Shown: positions 16,613 through 24,846 of the stretch, in pieces
Layout of the letters: each line of letters starts with the position of its first letter
How positions within the stretch are numbered: the first letter of the stretch is position 1
Source of the DNA: Acidobacteriota bacterium
GTDB taxonomy: Bacteria; Acidobacteriota; Vicinamibacteria; Vicinamibacterales; UBA2999
Length of the DNA stretch: 42,836 nt
Assembly: GCA_030650395.1 (NCBI GenBank)
Contig: JAUSDY010000115.1
Coordinates: forward strand, 1-42,836
Reading direction: 5' to 3'
Position numbers and translations under genes: made by a program
The notes under the pieces: model-generated
The model's input: only the letters and a program-made list of their open reading frames with translations
The model's database searches: none
Told to the model about the DNA's origin: nothing

Positions 16613-19459
16613 CTAGAAGTCCACCCGCATACTCAAGCCGAGTATCCGGCCCGGCAGGATCTGATTGACCCGGTCGAGCGCGGGGCCGAAGGTTTCGCCC
16701 TGGTCGAGAATCGAACTCGAGTTCGTCGCGTTGAAGACATCGAACTGCCCGCGCAGCCGGACCTGGCCCACCCTAAACACTCTGGAGAAGCGCACATCCA
16801 ACTGGTTCAGGCGCGGCAGGAACTTCGTGCCCGGCTGGATGAGCGGGATGGTGACCGACGACTGCACCAGGGCCGGGAGGATGGTCCGGGTCACGTTGTA
16901 GTCGACGTCCAGCCAGGGCTCGTTGTCATCGACCTGCTGAGAACCGCCCGGGTAGCTCTGGAACGACCCACTGATCTCGAAGCCGTAGGGCAGCGGATAC
17001 ATGCCCGCGGCCTTGAACATCGTCCGATACGGCATGCCAAAGTCGCTCTGGTCGCAGAAACGGAGATTGTTCGGATCGGCCTGCTCGCACTCGATGCGGA
17101 TCTGGCGATCCCAGCTTGCGCCCCCGAAGACGGTGCCGCGGCCGACGCGCGCGTTGATGTTGGCGTCGAACCCGTTGTTGAAGCGCCGGTTTTTCTCCGA
17201 GTTCCGATCCAGCTCGTTCACGCGACCCAGCTTCAGGGGGCTGATGCTGTAGACCTGGATCGTTTCCGAGGGGTTGATCGGGCTCTGAATTGTGATCGGC
17301 GTGTAGTCACTCTGGCTGACGAGCAGGTTCTCGCGCCACGTCAACTGGCGGAACGTGCGCCGGACCCAGTTCGCCGACACCGAGACGCGGGGAATGAGCT
17401 CGCGCTGGACCCCGGCGCTGAACTCCCACTGATACGACCGCTTGATGTCCGGATCGGGATTCCGCGTGCGCACGCCGACGAGATCGAACGGCGCGTTGAC
17501 GGCCCCGATCTCGTTGTTCTGCGCGATGTCGTCGCCGTTCAGATCGGTCCAGGTCCGCCGATCGGTCTGGATCCGCATCGGGTTGTAGGTTTCGGCGAAG
17601 ATGGTCGCCTCCGAGCGCATGTATTTGCCCACGCTCGTCTTGAGCGCCGTCTTGCCATTCCCGAACAGGTCGTACGTAGCGGCGACGCGCGGCGAGACAT
17701 CCGGCCCCCAGCACGGCATGCACTCCTCGCGGGCGAACTCCCGCGCCGGGACGAAGCGGCCCGCCCCCACCAACTGCGGGCGGATTTCCGCGTTGATCCA
17801 CTCGACGCGGACCCCCGGACTGAGCGTCAGCCGGTCGATCGTCCACGAGTCCTGCGCGTACAACGCCAGATCGTGGTTCAGCCGGTTCGCGAAGTAGAGC
17901 GGCGTGTTGAAGACGTTCACCGACTCGGGGCGGCCGAGGCGATATTCCTGAACCAGGTCGACGACCCCGCTCTGCCCTAGCACCGAAGTGCTCTCCGCCG
18001 TGCCGAAGTCCCACGAGAACCCCGTCTTGAAGCGGTGCGTTCCGGTCACATACGAGGCCCAGGCGCCGAGCACATAGCGGGGACCCTTGCGGTAGCGGGC
18101 CGCGCTGTCGGGCGCGCCCCACTCCGTGCCCAGCGAGCGGTCGACGCGCGGGATGTCCGTCGGGTCCACATAAGGCTGCCGATCTCCGTGCGACCAGGTC
18201 CAGTGGCTGATCGCCATGCCCCCTTCGACGAGCAGCCGGTTGGTCAGCGTCCCGGTGTACTTTGCCTGCGCGGTGTAGTAGTTCCGGGGGTAGCGGACGC
18301 TGGTGGACTCGTGGGCATCCAGGGGCCCACCCTCGCCCCCACGCCACTTGCTGGTGCGGTCCAGATAGGCGGCGAACTTGTGGCGCGGCGACATCTGCAG
18401 CGTCAGCCGGGTCATGCCGCTCTTGAGCGTGTTGTCGTCGAGCGACTGCTGGTTGAGGTCGGGCACGTAGGTGCGGCGGGTCGAATCCAGGTTGTAGAAG
18501 GAGTTGTTCAGAAACGTGTCCGCGCCCCAGTAGCGAACCGAACCGAAGAACCACAACCGGTCCCGTCGAATGGGTCCGCCGAGCGTGCCGTTGTAGTCGA
18601 AGATGCGGTGCACCTGACCCGCTTTCTGCAGGCCGCGCGCGATCAGCTCGGGGCTCTCATTGCTGCTCCCCCAGTCGCCCGGGATATTCGACAAGAACGC
18701 CTGCCCGCTGAAGATGTTGCCGCCCTCCTTCGGCACCAAACGGATCCCCACCCCCGCTCCGGAGGTGTCGGCCCCCGAGCCGGTCGTTTCGTAGCTGATC
18801 TCCTCGAACATCCCGGTGTTGTGGTACGCCGTCCACTGCCCGTTGGCCTCCAGGCTCTTGATGCTCATCCCGTCAATCGTGTGGGCGTTGTCGGCGTGGT
18901 AGGAGCCGTGCGCGCTCATGGCGATGTACTGCACGCCCCGGGAGCCGCCCACGTCCGCGGCACCCATGGCGATGCTGGGGACGGTTTGCCCGTACGCCCA
19001 GAGGCTGCGCCCGGTGGGCACGCTGTCGAGCAACTCGCGCGTCAATACCTGCTGAGTCCGGGCACTCTGCACGTCGACCACCGGCGAGGCGCCCGAGACC
19101 GTCACGCTCTCTTCGAGAGCCCCGATGCTCAACTGGACGTCCACCGGTGCCGTGAAGCCCGCCGTCAGCACGATCCCCTCGCGCACGACCGTAGTGAACC
19201 CGGCGAGCGTGAAGGTGACCCGGTAGGTCCCCGGGCGGAGGTCGATGACGCTGTAGCGCCCTTGGCCGTCGGTCACCACGACCTTGGCGCCCTCGATTAG
19301 CACCGGACTGGTGGCCTCCGCGGTGACCCCCGCCAGCACGGCGCTCGTGTTATCTGTCGCTCGGCCGCTGATCGCGCTCTGCGCCAGCGCCGCTCCGGGT
19401 AGCAGCGCCAGCCCGATCACTGCCAGCGCGAGCACCTTCCTGATAGCCCTCTGTGTCAT
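16613..19459 (-). CDS. Oar-like TonB-dependent outer-membrane transporter
   Basis: This 948-residue outer-membrane protein has a signal peptide MTQRAIRKVLALAVIGLALL (mature from AQSAISG), a carboxypeptidase-regulatory-like domain at about 27-110 (DGQGRYSVIDLRPGTYRVTF), a plug region with RELLDSVPTGRSLWAY and SIKSLEANGQ, and a long beta-barrel ending in aromatic SMRVDF. Such Oar/CarboxypepD_reg TonB receptors are expanded in Acidobacteriota and probably import oligosaccharides or peptides. The start at 19459 is chosen because AAGGAGGAGG lies 7 bp upstream on the minus strand and it opens the signal peptide; an in-frame start at 19498 has neither. It is monocistronic with its own terminator and divergent from the kinase gene. 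Confidence 0.92.
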   Translation of the reverse strand: MTQRAIRKVLALAVIGLALLPGAALAQSAISGRATDNTSAVLAGVTAEATSPVLIEGAKVVVTDGQGRYSVIDLRPGTYRVTFTLAGFTTVVREGIVLTAGFTAPVDVQLSIGALEESVTVSGASPVVDVQSARTQQVLTRELLDSVPTGRSLWAYGQTVPSIAMGAADVGGSRGVQYIAMSAHGSYHADNAHTIDGMSIKSLEANGQWTAYHNTGMFEEISYETTGSGADTSGAGVGIRLVPKEGGNIFSGQAFLSNIPGDWGSSNESPELIARGLQKAGQVHRIFDYNGTLGGPIRRDRLWFFGSVRYWGADTFLNNSFYNLDSTRRTYVPDLNQQSLDDNTLKSGMTRLTLQMSPRHKFAAYLDRTSKWRGGEGGPLDAHESTSVRYPRNYYTAQAKYTGTLTNRLLVEGGMAISHWTWSHGDRQPYVDPTDIPRVDRSLGTEWGAPDSAARYRKGPRYVLGAWASYVTGTHRFKTGFSWDFGTAESTSVLGQSGVVDLVQEYRLGRPESVNVFNTPLYFANRLNHDLALYAQDSWTIDRLTLSPGVRVEWINAEIRPQLVGAGRFVPAREFAREECMPCWGPDVSPRVAATYDLFGNGKTALKTSVGKYMRSEATIFAETYNPMRIQTDRRTWTDLNGDDIAQNNEIGAVNAPFDLVGVRTRNPDPDIKRSYQWEFSAGVQRELIPRVSVSANWVRRTFRQLTWRENLLVSQSDYTPITIQSPINPSETIQVYSISPLKLGRVNELDRNSEKNRRFNNGFDANINARVGRGTVFGGASWDRQIRIECEQADPNNLRFCDQSDFGMPYRTMFKAAGMYPLPYGFEISGSFQSYPGGSQQVDDNEPWLDVDYNVTRTILPALVQSSVTIPLIQPGTKFLPRLNQLDVRFSRVFRVGQVRLRGQFDVFNATNSSSILDQGETFGPALDRVNQILPGRILGLSMRVDF

Positions 19460-19759
19460 TGAACACCTCCTCCTTAGAGATCCAAAAGAAGAAAACAAGA
19501 CGCGAAGAGAGCGAAACGCCGCGATAACGGAGACGGCCGGATAGCGGGAGGATAGTCAGAGACGGAAAAACTTTCGGCGCAGACGGCGTGCCTACAGCCG
19601 CCATGACAGCGCCTGCCGGCAGAAGCCCAGACGGGAGGGTATGCCGTTGTTAAAGCCAAGTCAATGCCCCAGGAGCCGATGTCAACGAGTGCGCAAACGC
19701 ACTGGCCATCCGCGCGCGCCTCGGTATAATCGCCTCGTCCGCACCACAGCACGACAGCC
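19460..19759. other. Divergent intergenic region
   Basis: These 300 bp separate the Oar-like gene and the kinase gene. A strong Shine-Dalgarno sequence for the transporter occupies 19467-19476 (minus strand). A TATAAT box lies at 19725-19730, upstream of the kinase. No ORF, repeat array or RNA gene was recognised in the rest. Confidence 0.6.
19725..19730 (+). promoter_or_regulatory. Candidate -10 box of the kinase gene
   Basis: TATAAT, 29 bp upstream of the GTG start of the kinase gene, matches the sigma-70 -10 consensus perfectly in an otherwise GC-rich stretch. No good -35 hexamer was seen 16-18 bp upstream, so the assignment rests on the -10 alone. Confidence 0.4.
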
Positions 19760-21265
19760 GTGGGCATTGAAACCGGCACTCGCCTCGGCGTGTACGAACT
19801 GCTTGGCCCGCTTGGGTCAGGCGGCATGGGCGAGGTGTATAAAGCCCGCGACACGCGGCTGAATCGCATTGTCGCGATCAAGGTCTTGGCCGCCACCGCC
19901 CTCAACCGCCCGGAAGCGCGAGCCCGCTTTCAACGTGAAGCCCTCGCGATCGCCGCCCTCAATCACCCTCACATCTGCACCCTGCACGACATCGGCCACG
20001 AAAATGGCGTCGACTTCATCGTCATGGAGTACGTGGAGGGCGAGACGCTGGCCTCGCGCCTCTCTCGCGGGAGCATCCCCGTATCGGAAGTCATTCTGTA
20101 CGCGCGCGACATCGCGAGGGGGGTCGACGCCGCGCACCGGCGGGGTGTCATCCATCGTGACCTGAAACCCTCGAACATCATGCTCACGAAGACGGGCGCG
20201 AAGCTGCTCGATTTCGGCCTGGCCAAGCTTCGCGAGATCGATGAGTCGACGCCCGGTGACAAGCCCACGAAGACCGAAGATATCTCGCGCGATGGTGGGG
20301 TGATCGGGACGCTGCGCTACATGGCGCCGGAAGTGTTGAAAGGCGGCGAGGCGGACGCAAGGTCCGACGTGTTCTCGTTCGGCGCGGTGTTGTACGAAAT
20401 GCTGACCGGCGAGCCGCCATTCAAAGGCGCGGGTAACGCCCGCATCATCGCCGCGATTCTGACCGACGAGCCTCGCCCAATTCTCGAGCTGCGGCCCGAG
20501 GTGCCACCGGCCCTCGATTGGATTACTCGTACCTGCCTCGCCAAGGATCCCGATGAGCGGTGGCAGGACGCCCGCGAGGTCGTGCGTCAGTTGAGCCTGC
20601 TCGAACAGGCGAGCCCGACGCCGACGCCTGCCGGGCGGCGAATTCAACCCAAGCCATCACGAGTGCCGGTCTGGGCCCTTGCGGCTGCGGCGGCAGCAGC
20701 AGTCGCCGTGGCTGCGGTGACGATGATCTGGCGCCAGAACGCGACAGCACCGATCGTTCCCGCGACTACTAACTCTGGGGCGGCGCCGCACGTTGTCGTG
20801 CTCCCGTACCGGCCGATTGGCGACGTGTCTGCGGCTGATCGCGCGCAGTGTGACGGCCTCGCCGCCACCTTGACGGCCATGCTCGGTCAGCTGACGACGA
20901 CGCATACCTTGCAGGTGACACCCGCCAGCGAAGTGCATAATCGCGGCATCACCAGTGTCGACGATGCACGGCGCCAGCTCGGGGCGACCCTGGCTCTCGA
21001 AGGCAGCCTGATGCGGGCCGGCGATGATCTGCGCGTGACCTACGCGCTGGTCGACACGAGCAACCGGCGTCAGCTCGATGGCGTCACGCTCACGGCCGGC
21101 GTGTCGGATCCGTTTGGCGTCCAGGATCGATTGGTCCAGTGGGCGACCGCCGCCTTACAGTTGACGGTGGATGGCAGCGGGCGCGCGGCTGCCGGTCCGC
21201 GCGCGACACAATCACCCGACGCCTACGCCTTCTCACTGCAAGGGCGCGGCTATCTCCTGGAGTAG
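19760..21265 (+). CDS. PknB-type Ser/Thr protein kinase, truncated before TPR domain
   Basis: The N-terminal Hanks-type kinase domain spans about residues 11-280: the Gly loop GPLGSGGMGEVYKA, ATP-binding K41 in VAIKVL, catalytic HRDLKPSN (D134), DFG (D151), GTLRYMAPE and DVFSFGAVLYEMLTG. A basic linker and one Ala/Val-rich membrane segment (about 305-328) follow, then a periplasmic TolB/FlgO-like domain (HVVVLPYRPIGD). Relatives in Acidobacteriota continue from a YxLQGRGYL motif into a TPR array. Here the protein stops at QGRGYLLE (residue 501), and no TPR coding is visible downstream in any frame. GTG start at 19760. The kinase itself looks intact; the sensor part is shortened. Substrates unknown. 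Confidence 0.9.
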   Translation: MGIETGTRLGVYELLGPLGSGGMGEVYKARDTRLNRIVAIKVLAATALNRPEARARFQREALAIAALNHPHICTLHDIGHENGVDFIVMEYVEGETLASRLSRGSIPVSEVILYARDIARGVDAAHRRGVIHRDLKPSNIMLTKTGAKLLDFGLAKLREIDESTPGDKPTKTEDISRDGGVIGTLRYMAPEVLKGGEADARSDVFSFGAVLYEMLTGEPPFKGAGNARIIAAILTDEPRPILELRPEVPPALDWITRTCLAKDPDERWQDAREVVRQLSLLEQASPTPTPAGRRIQPKPSRVPVWALAAAAAAAVAVAAVTMIWRQNATAPIVPATTNSGAAPHVVVLPYRPIGDVSAADRAQCDGLAATLTAMLGQLTTTHTLQVTPASEVHNRGITSVDDARRQLGATLALEGSLMRAGDDLRVTYALVDTSNRRQLDGVTLTAGVSDPFGVQDRLVQWATAALQLTVDGSGRAAAGPRATQSPDAYAFSLQGRGYLLE

Positions 21266-21294
21266 ATGGATGGACGCGAGGAGCTCAGACTCAA

Positions 21295-21348
21295 CAGGAG
21301 ATAAGGAGATCAGGAGTGGTTATTCTTCTGACCTTCTGATCTCTGTCT
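21295..21348. repeat. AGGAGATCAGGAG inverted microrepeat
   Basis: A left arm of AGGAGATAAGGAGATCAGGAG (21297-21316 region) is followed, after a 12-base spacer, by a right arm CTGACCTTCTGATCTCTGTC at 21329-21348, its imperfect inverse. It lies between the convergent kinase and DUF1569 genes and touches the DUF1569 stop. Confidence 0.65.
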
Positions 21349-21351
21349 CGA

Positions 21352-21795
21352 TCACAACCCGAACTGCCTGAAATGATGCTCGGTGTGCCGCGCCATCAGC
21401 ACACCGTAGGCGCGATGTGTGAGGTTGCCGAAGGCCGGATGATCGGCCAGGCGGGAGGCGGGGGTGACCGATGCCAGTTTCTCGAGCAACTCTCCATAGG
21501 CGCGCTGCTCGTCGGCCAGCACGGCGCCCTCACACCGCGAGATGAGCTCGGGTGCCGTCGGCACGCCCTTCGGAAACGGCAGCGCATAGATGACGAGCTG
21601 CTTGATCGCGGGATAGCGAAGCGGCACGTTGCGCGGCTTGACGGTTAGCTCGCCGAGCGCCATGCGGTAGCTGTCGTTGAGGTGCGCCATCATCCCGCCG
21701 GCGTTCATCTTTCCCCAGGCCGGCTTGGTGCTGTCCTTCAACCGTCCTGCCCGATCGATCAACGACGAGCGCAGTGACGCGTCCCACATGGTCAT
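21352..21795 (-). CDS. DUF1569 (DinB-like) protein
   Basis: This 147-residue protein resembles the DUF1569 branch of the DinB/YfiT four-helix superfamily: WGKMNAGGMMAHLNDSYRMALGE near residues 27-49 carries the conserved first His (MMAHL), and the C-terminal MARHTEHHFRQFGL carries the other His residues of the predicted metal site. The biochemical role is unknown; some DinB relatives act as thiol-dependent transferases. It overlaps the upstream SDR gene by 4 bp (ATGA), so the two are translationally coupled and may act together. Confidence 0.8.
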   Translation of the reverse strand: MTMWDASLRSSLIDRAGRLKDSTKPAWGKMNAGGMMAHLNDSYRMALGELTVKPRNVPLRYPAIKQLVIYALPFPKGVPTAPELISRCEGAVLADEQRAYGELLEKLASVTPASRLADHPAFGNLTHRAYGVLMARHTEHHFRQFGL

Positions 21796-22529
21796 TTGAG
21801 ATGCCTTCCCCCGTCAACGCGAATGGTTTCGCCCGTGACGAAATCACTTCCGACCAGGAACAAGACCGCCTTCGCGATCTCGGCCTCGCCGCCCCACCGC
21901 CCGAGCGGCGTTGACTTCGCCACCGACTCGCTTTCTTCCGCCGACATTTCCGGCGGCGCCAGGATCGGCCCCGGGGCGATGGCGTTCACCAGGATCTGAT
22001 CGGCCGCAAGCTCCGTCGCAAGCGCTTCGGTCAGCGCCTTCACGCCGGCTTTGGCGACATAGTAAGGCAAGTAGCCTTGATAGCGCGGGCGGCCGCTCGC
22101 CACCAGCCAGTCGGCGAAATTGATGATGCGCCCGCCGCTCTTTTTCATGTGCAAGGCCGCCGCGTGCGAGCACAGGAACGACGCGCGCAGGTCGACCGAC
22201 AGGTGGCGATCCCAATCGGCCTCGGTCAGCTCCGCGAACGGCTTGGACAGATAGAGGGACGCCATGTTGATCAGGATGTCGAGGCGTCCGAGCTCGCCGA
22301 CCGTGGCGGCGACGAGACGCCGGCAGTCGTCGGCGCTGGTCACATCGCCCTGCACCGTGATGGCGCGCCGGCCGGCCGCGCGTACCGACGCGGCGGTCTC
22401 ATCGGCCTCGGCGCGCGATCGGTTATAGACGAGCGCCACGTCGGCGCCCGCCTTCGCCAGGGCAGAGGCCACCACTGATCCAATTCGCCGGCCCCCTGTA
22501 ATCAGCGCGACTTTGCCGGTCAATTCCAT
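21792..22529 (-). CDS. SDR family oxidoreductase, pteridine-reductase-like
   Basis: This 245-residue classical short-chain dehydrogenase uses NAD(P)H. The cofactor motif is ITGGRRIGSVVA (10-21), with an NRSR loop suggesting NADPH preference. LINMAS replaces the usual NNAG, and the active site has YYVAK (Tyr/Lys). The TGxRRIG loop, NRS motif and the RIINFADW segment with an Asp instead of the usual catalytic Ser resemble pteridine reductases (PTR1/FolM), where Asp-Tyr-Lys is used, although the Asp-Tyr spacing is a few residues longer here. The C-terminal VTGETIRVDGGRHLK is typical SDR. Coupled to the DUF1569 gene. The pteridine role is a hypothesis. Confidence 0.85.
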   Translation of the reverse strand: MELTGKVALITGGRRIGSVVASALAKAGADVALVYNRSRAEADETAASVRAAGRRAITVQGDVTSADDCRRLVAATVGELGRLDILINMASLYLSKPFAELTEADWDRHLSVDLRASFLCSHAAALHMKKSGGRIINFADWLVASGRPRYQGYLPYYVAKAGVKALTEALATELAADQILVNAIAPGPILAPPEMSAEESESVAKSTPLGRWGGEAEIAKAVLFLVGSDFVTGETIRVDGGRHLK

Positions 22530-22542
22530 CCCGGGAATATGT

Positions 22543-22794
22543 CACGAACGGGCCACAGAGTCACAGAGACACAGAGAAGAACACACAGAGAAGACACGTG
22601 GTTCGCTGGCGTCGCCTTGCGACGCGGGTGAGATGAAACGGTCGGAAAAATGAGTTCCCTGTGCACTCGTGGAACTCATTTTGTCCGACCGTTTCATCTC
22701 ACCTAAGCCGGCCTTCGACAACAATCCAGATCGAAGGCCGGCGCCAGCGAACCTGCCGTCTCTGTGTCTCCGTGTCTCTGTGGCAACGTTCGTG
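22543..22794. repeat. Branched nested inverted-repeat element
   Basis: This non-coding 252-bp block is almost entirely paired. The outer arms CACGAACG (22543-22550) plus CACAGAG microrepeats (22552-22576) pair with 22759-22784 and CGTTCGTG (22787-22794). A perfect 12-bp stem (22600-22611 with 22742-22753) closes a four-way junction. Its hairpins are 22611-22623 (5 bp), 22627-22658 with 22671-22703 (32 bp, one bulged base, 12-base loop), and 22707-22718 with 22731-22742 (12 bp). Junction linkers are 0-3 bases. It lies between the SDR gene start and the 3' end of a VWFA gene. It could be a MITE-like element, a structured RNA or a terminator; no transposase is nearby. Confidence 0.8.
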
Positions 22795-22804
22795 GACAAA
22801 GCGC

Positions 22805-24727
22805 TCAGCGTTCGGGGATCGTGAACGGCCGTGGCACGCGCGCGATGGTGCGGCCGCTTGTCACAATCTCCGCACGCGCGACGTAACGGCCAGGCTGCAT
22901 CGAGCCCGTCGGCACCACCGCGCGCGCGACCGCCCAGGAACTCGCCGGCTTGCGCGTCACGTCTGCTGCGACCGTCATCAGAGCGTCTTCGCCGTCCGCT
23001 CGCGTGATCACGATGCGCACGGCATCCGGCAACCGCTCGCGCTCGCTCGCGTGCATCTCCAGGTACGCCATGACCTGCGAGCCGCCGACGCGATCGACGA
23101 ACGGCTCCAGCGCGTCGCCGGGGCGCGCCGGCAGCGGCGCCAGGATCAAGTCGCTGAGGCTGACGCGCTCGGCCACCGTGACTCGCGCGTCGAACGGCCG
23201 CTCGACGCTGCCCTGCCGCCCGAGCGGATCGATCGCGCCGGCGCGGAGCGTGTACAGTCCGGGCGCGACGATCGCGCTGAACGCATAGCGTCCGGCGCCG
23301 GCCTCGCGGGCTGCGGTGGTAGCGATCACACCGCGCGCGTCAATCAACACGAACCCTAGCAACGCGGTTGCATCAACTTCCGCGCTGACGACGACCCGCA
23401 CCCGGGGCGAGTCGGGCTCGGTAAACGCATACGTCGCCACACGCACGGGCAGCTCCGTCGCCATCGTCAAGGTCCGGAGCAGCGTCACCAGGCGCGCGTC
23501 GCGCGACTGCGCGGCCGGCGCCACGACCGGTAACGTGAATCCGGTTCGTGCCCGCAGCTCGCCGCCGCCGCGCGCGAGCTCGACCCGGATGCGATGGCTG
23601 CGCCCGTCGCGCTCGGTTTCGATCGGCTCGAAGGCAAGCAGATAATAACCCGACAACTCGCGCGCGATGCGCGCGAAGGGCCGCGGGTCATTGCCGGCCA
23701 GGCGGAACACCGCGCCGCGTGCCGCACCCGCCACCCGCGCCAGTCCATCACCCTTGACCTGCAGATCGCGGGACAGCGTGGGAGAAATGCGATCCTGCGC
23801 TGCTTCGAAAATCGGTACTTCGAGATGCAGCGCGTAGATCGAGACGCGCGCCGCCTGCGCTTCGGCAGCCACCCTTGCAAGGTCGATGCGCCTCGGGTCC
23901 GCCACCATTCCTTCCGACAACAGCACCACGGTCTTCGGTCCCGGGATGTCCTTCAGGCTCGCTACCAACGCTTCGAGTCCGCTCAGCGAAATACGCGCCT
24001 GGGTGTGCGCATGCTGTGCAATGCCGCGAGATTCCTGTTCGATCTGTTCAGGACACCCGTCGCGCCCTGCGCCCGCATCGTCGGCAGCGCGGGCGACGCT
24101 GACGTACTCGGTCAGCGCGCGGCCGCATTCACGCAGCACGGCGTCTGCCAGCCGCGAGCGGCTGCCCTCGGCGATCTCCAGGGCTTCGCTCAGCCCGAGG
24201 TTGAACTGCAGAAAGACGGGATCGGCTTGCCCGAACAGCGTGCCGAGCTTCTGCTTGAGCGCGACGCGGTTGCGCGTGAGCGTGAGCGCGCCGACCCGTG
24301 TCAAGCCGAGCACGCCAATGTGGTCCGAAGGATCGAGCTTGTCGATGAATGCTTCCGCCGCGCGGAGCGCCGGGCGGCCTTCGAGCCGCCGGATGTGGGC
24401 TTCGTCGACCGCCACGACGATGATCCGGCCGGTGTCTGCGGCTTCGTTCGAGGTGAAATGCCTCGCGGCGAGCTGAGGCGGAAGGGTTCTCCGGGCCACC
24501 TGCGAGACATACTGTGCAGACACGACCCGCCGGACGCGGCCGTCCACCTCCAGCCGGAAGTCGTCGGGCCCGAGGTTGTCGATCGGAGCGCCGTCGCGTC
24601 CCAGGACCGTGGCATCGAGGGTGACCAGGTCGACGCCTGAACGAAACGTCGGCTGCTGCGCCGGTAGTGGGACGAATGTAGTGACCAACAGCACGCAGAC
24701 GGCCAGCCGCTTCATATCACTTGACAT
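22805..24727 (-). CDS. VWFA-related acidobacterial-type secreted protein
   Basis: This 640-residue exported protein starts with MSSDMKRLAVCVLLVTTFVPLPAQQ (signal peptide) and then the hallmark of the VWFA-related acidobacterial family: FRSGVDLVTLDATVLGRDG followed by a LGPDDFRLEVDGR segment. A von Willebrand A-like domain spans about 95-390 (IIVVAVDEAHI in the MIDAS position, VVLLSEGM), followed by Ig-like beta domains. The canonical DxSxS is not intact (DEAHI), so metal-dependent adhesion may be altered. Function unknown; secreted or periplasmic protein-protein interaction is likely. ATG 24727 has GAGGG just upstream; ATG 24715 is an alternative. Divergent from the Oar-like transporter at 24847. 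Confidence 0.85.
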   Translation of the reverse strand: MSSDMKRLAVCVLLVTTFVPLPAQQPTFRSGVDLVTLDATVLGRDGAPIDNLGPDDFRLEVDGRVRRVVSAQYVSQVARRTLPPQLAARHFTSNEAADTGRIIVVAVDEAHIRRLEGRPALRAAEAFIDKLDPSDHIGVLGLTRVGALTLTRNRVALKQKLGTLFGQADPVFLQFNLGLSEALEIAEGSRSRLADAVLRECGRALTEYVSVARAADDAGAGRDGCPEQIEQESRGIAQHAHTQARISLSGLEALVASLKDIPGPKTVVLLSEGMVADPRRIDLARVAAEAQAARVSIYALHLEVPIFEAAQDRISPTLSRDLQVKGDGLARVAGAARGAVFRLAGNDPRPFARIARELSGYYLLAFEPIETERDGRSHRIRVELARGGGELRARTGFTLPVVAPAAQSRDARLVTLLRTLTMATELPVRVATYAFTEPDSPRVRVVVSAEVDATALLGFVLIDARGVIATTAAREAGAGRYAFSAIVAPGLYTLRAGAIDPLGRQGSVERPFDARVTVAERVSLSDLILAPLPARPGDALEPFVDRVGGSQVMAYLEMHASERERLPDAVRIVITRADGEDALMTVAADVTRKPASSWAVARAVVPTGSMQPGRYVARAEIVTSGRTIARVPRPFTIPER

Positions 24728-24846
24728 GATCCCTCAGGCGGTCCATTTTAGGCCGTTACAGGTACGAAATACCGGCCTCTGGGTGCGAGCAGGTCGCGGC
24801 CAAGGACGGGAGTGAACGGTTTTGTTCTGTTTTCCCGGAGGTGGTC

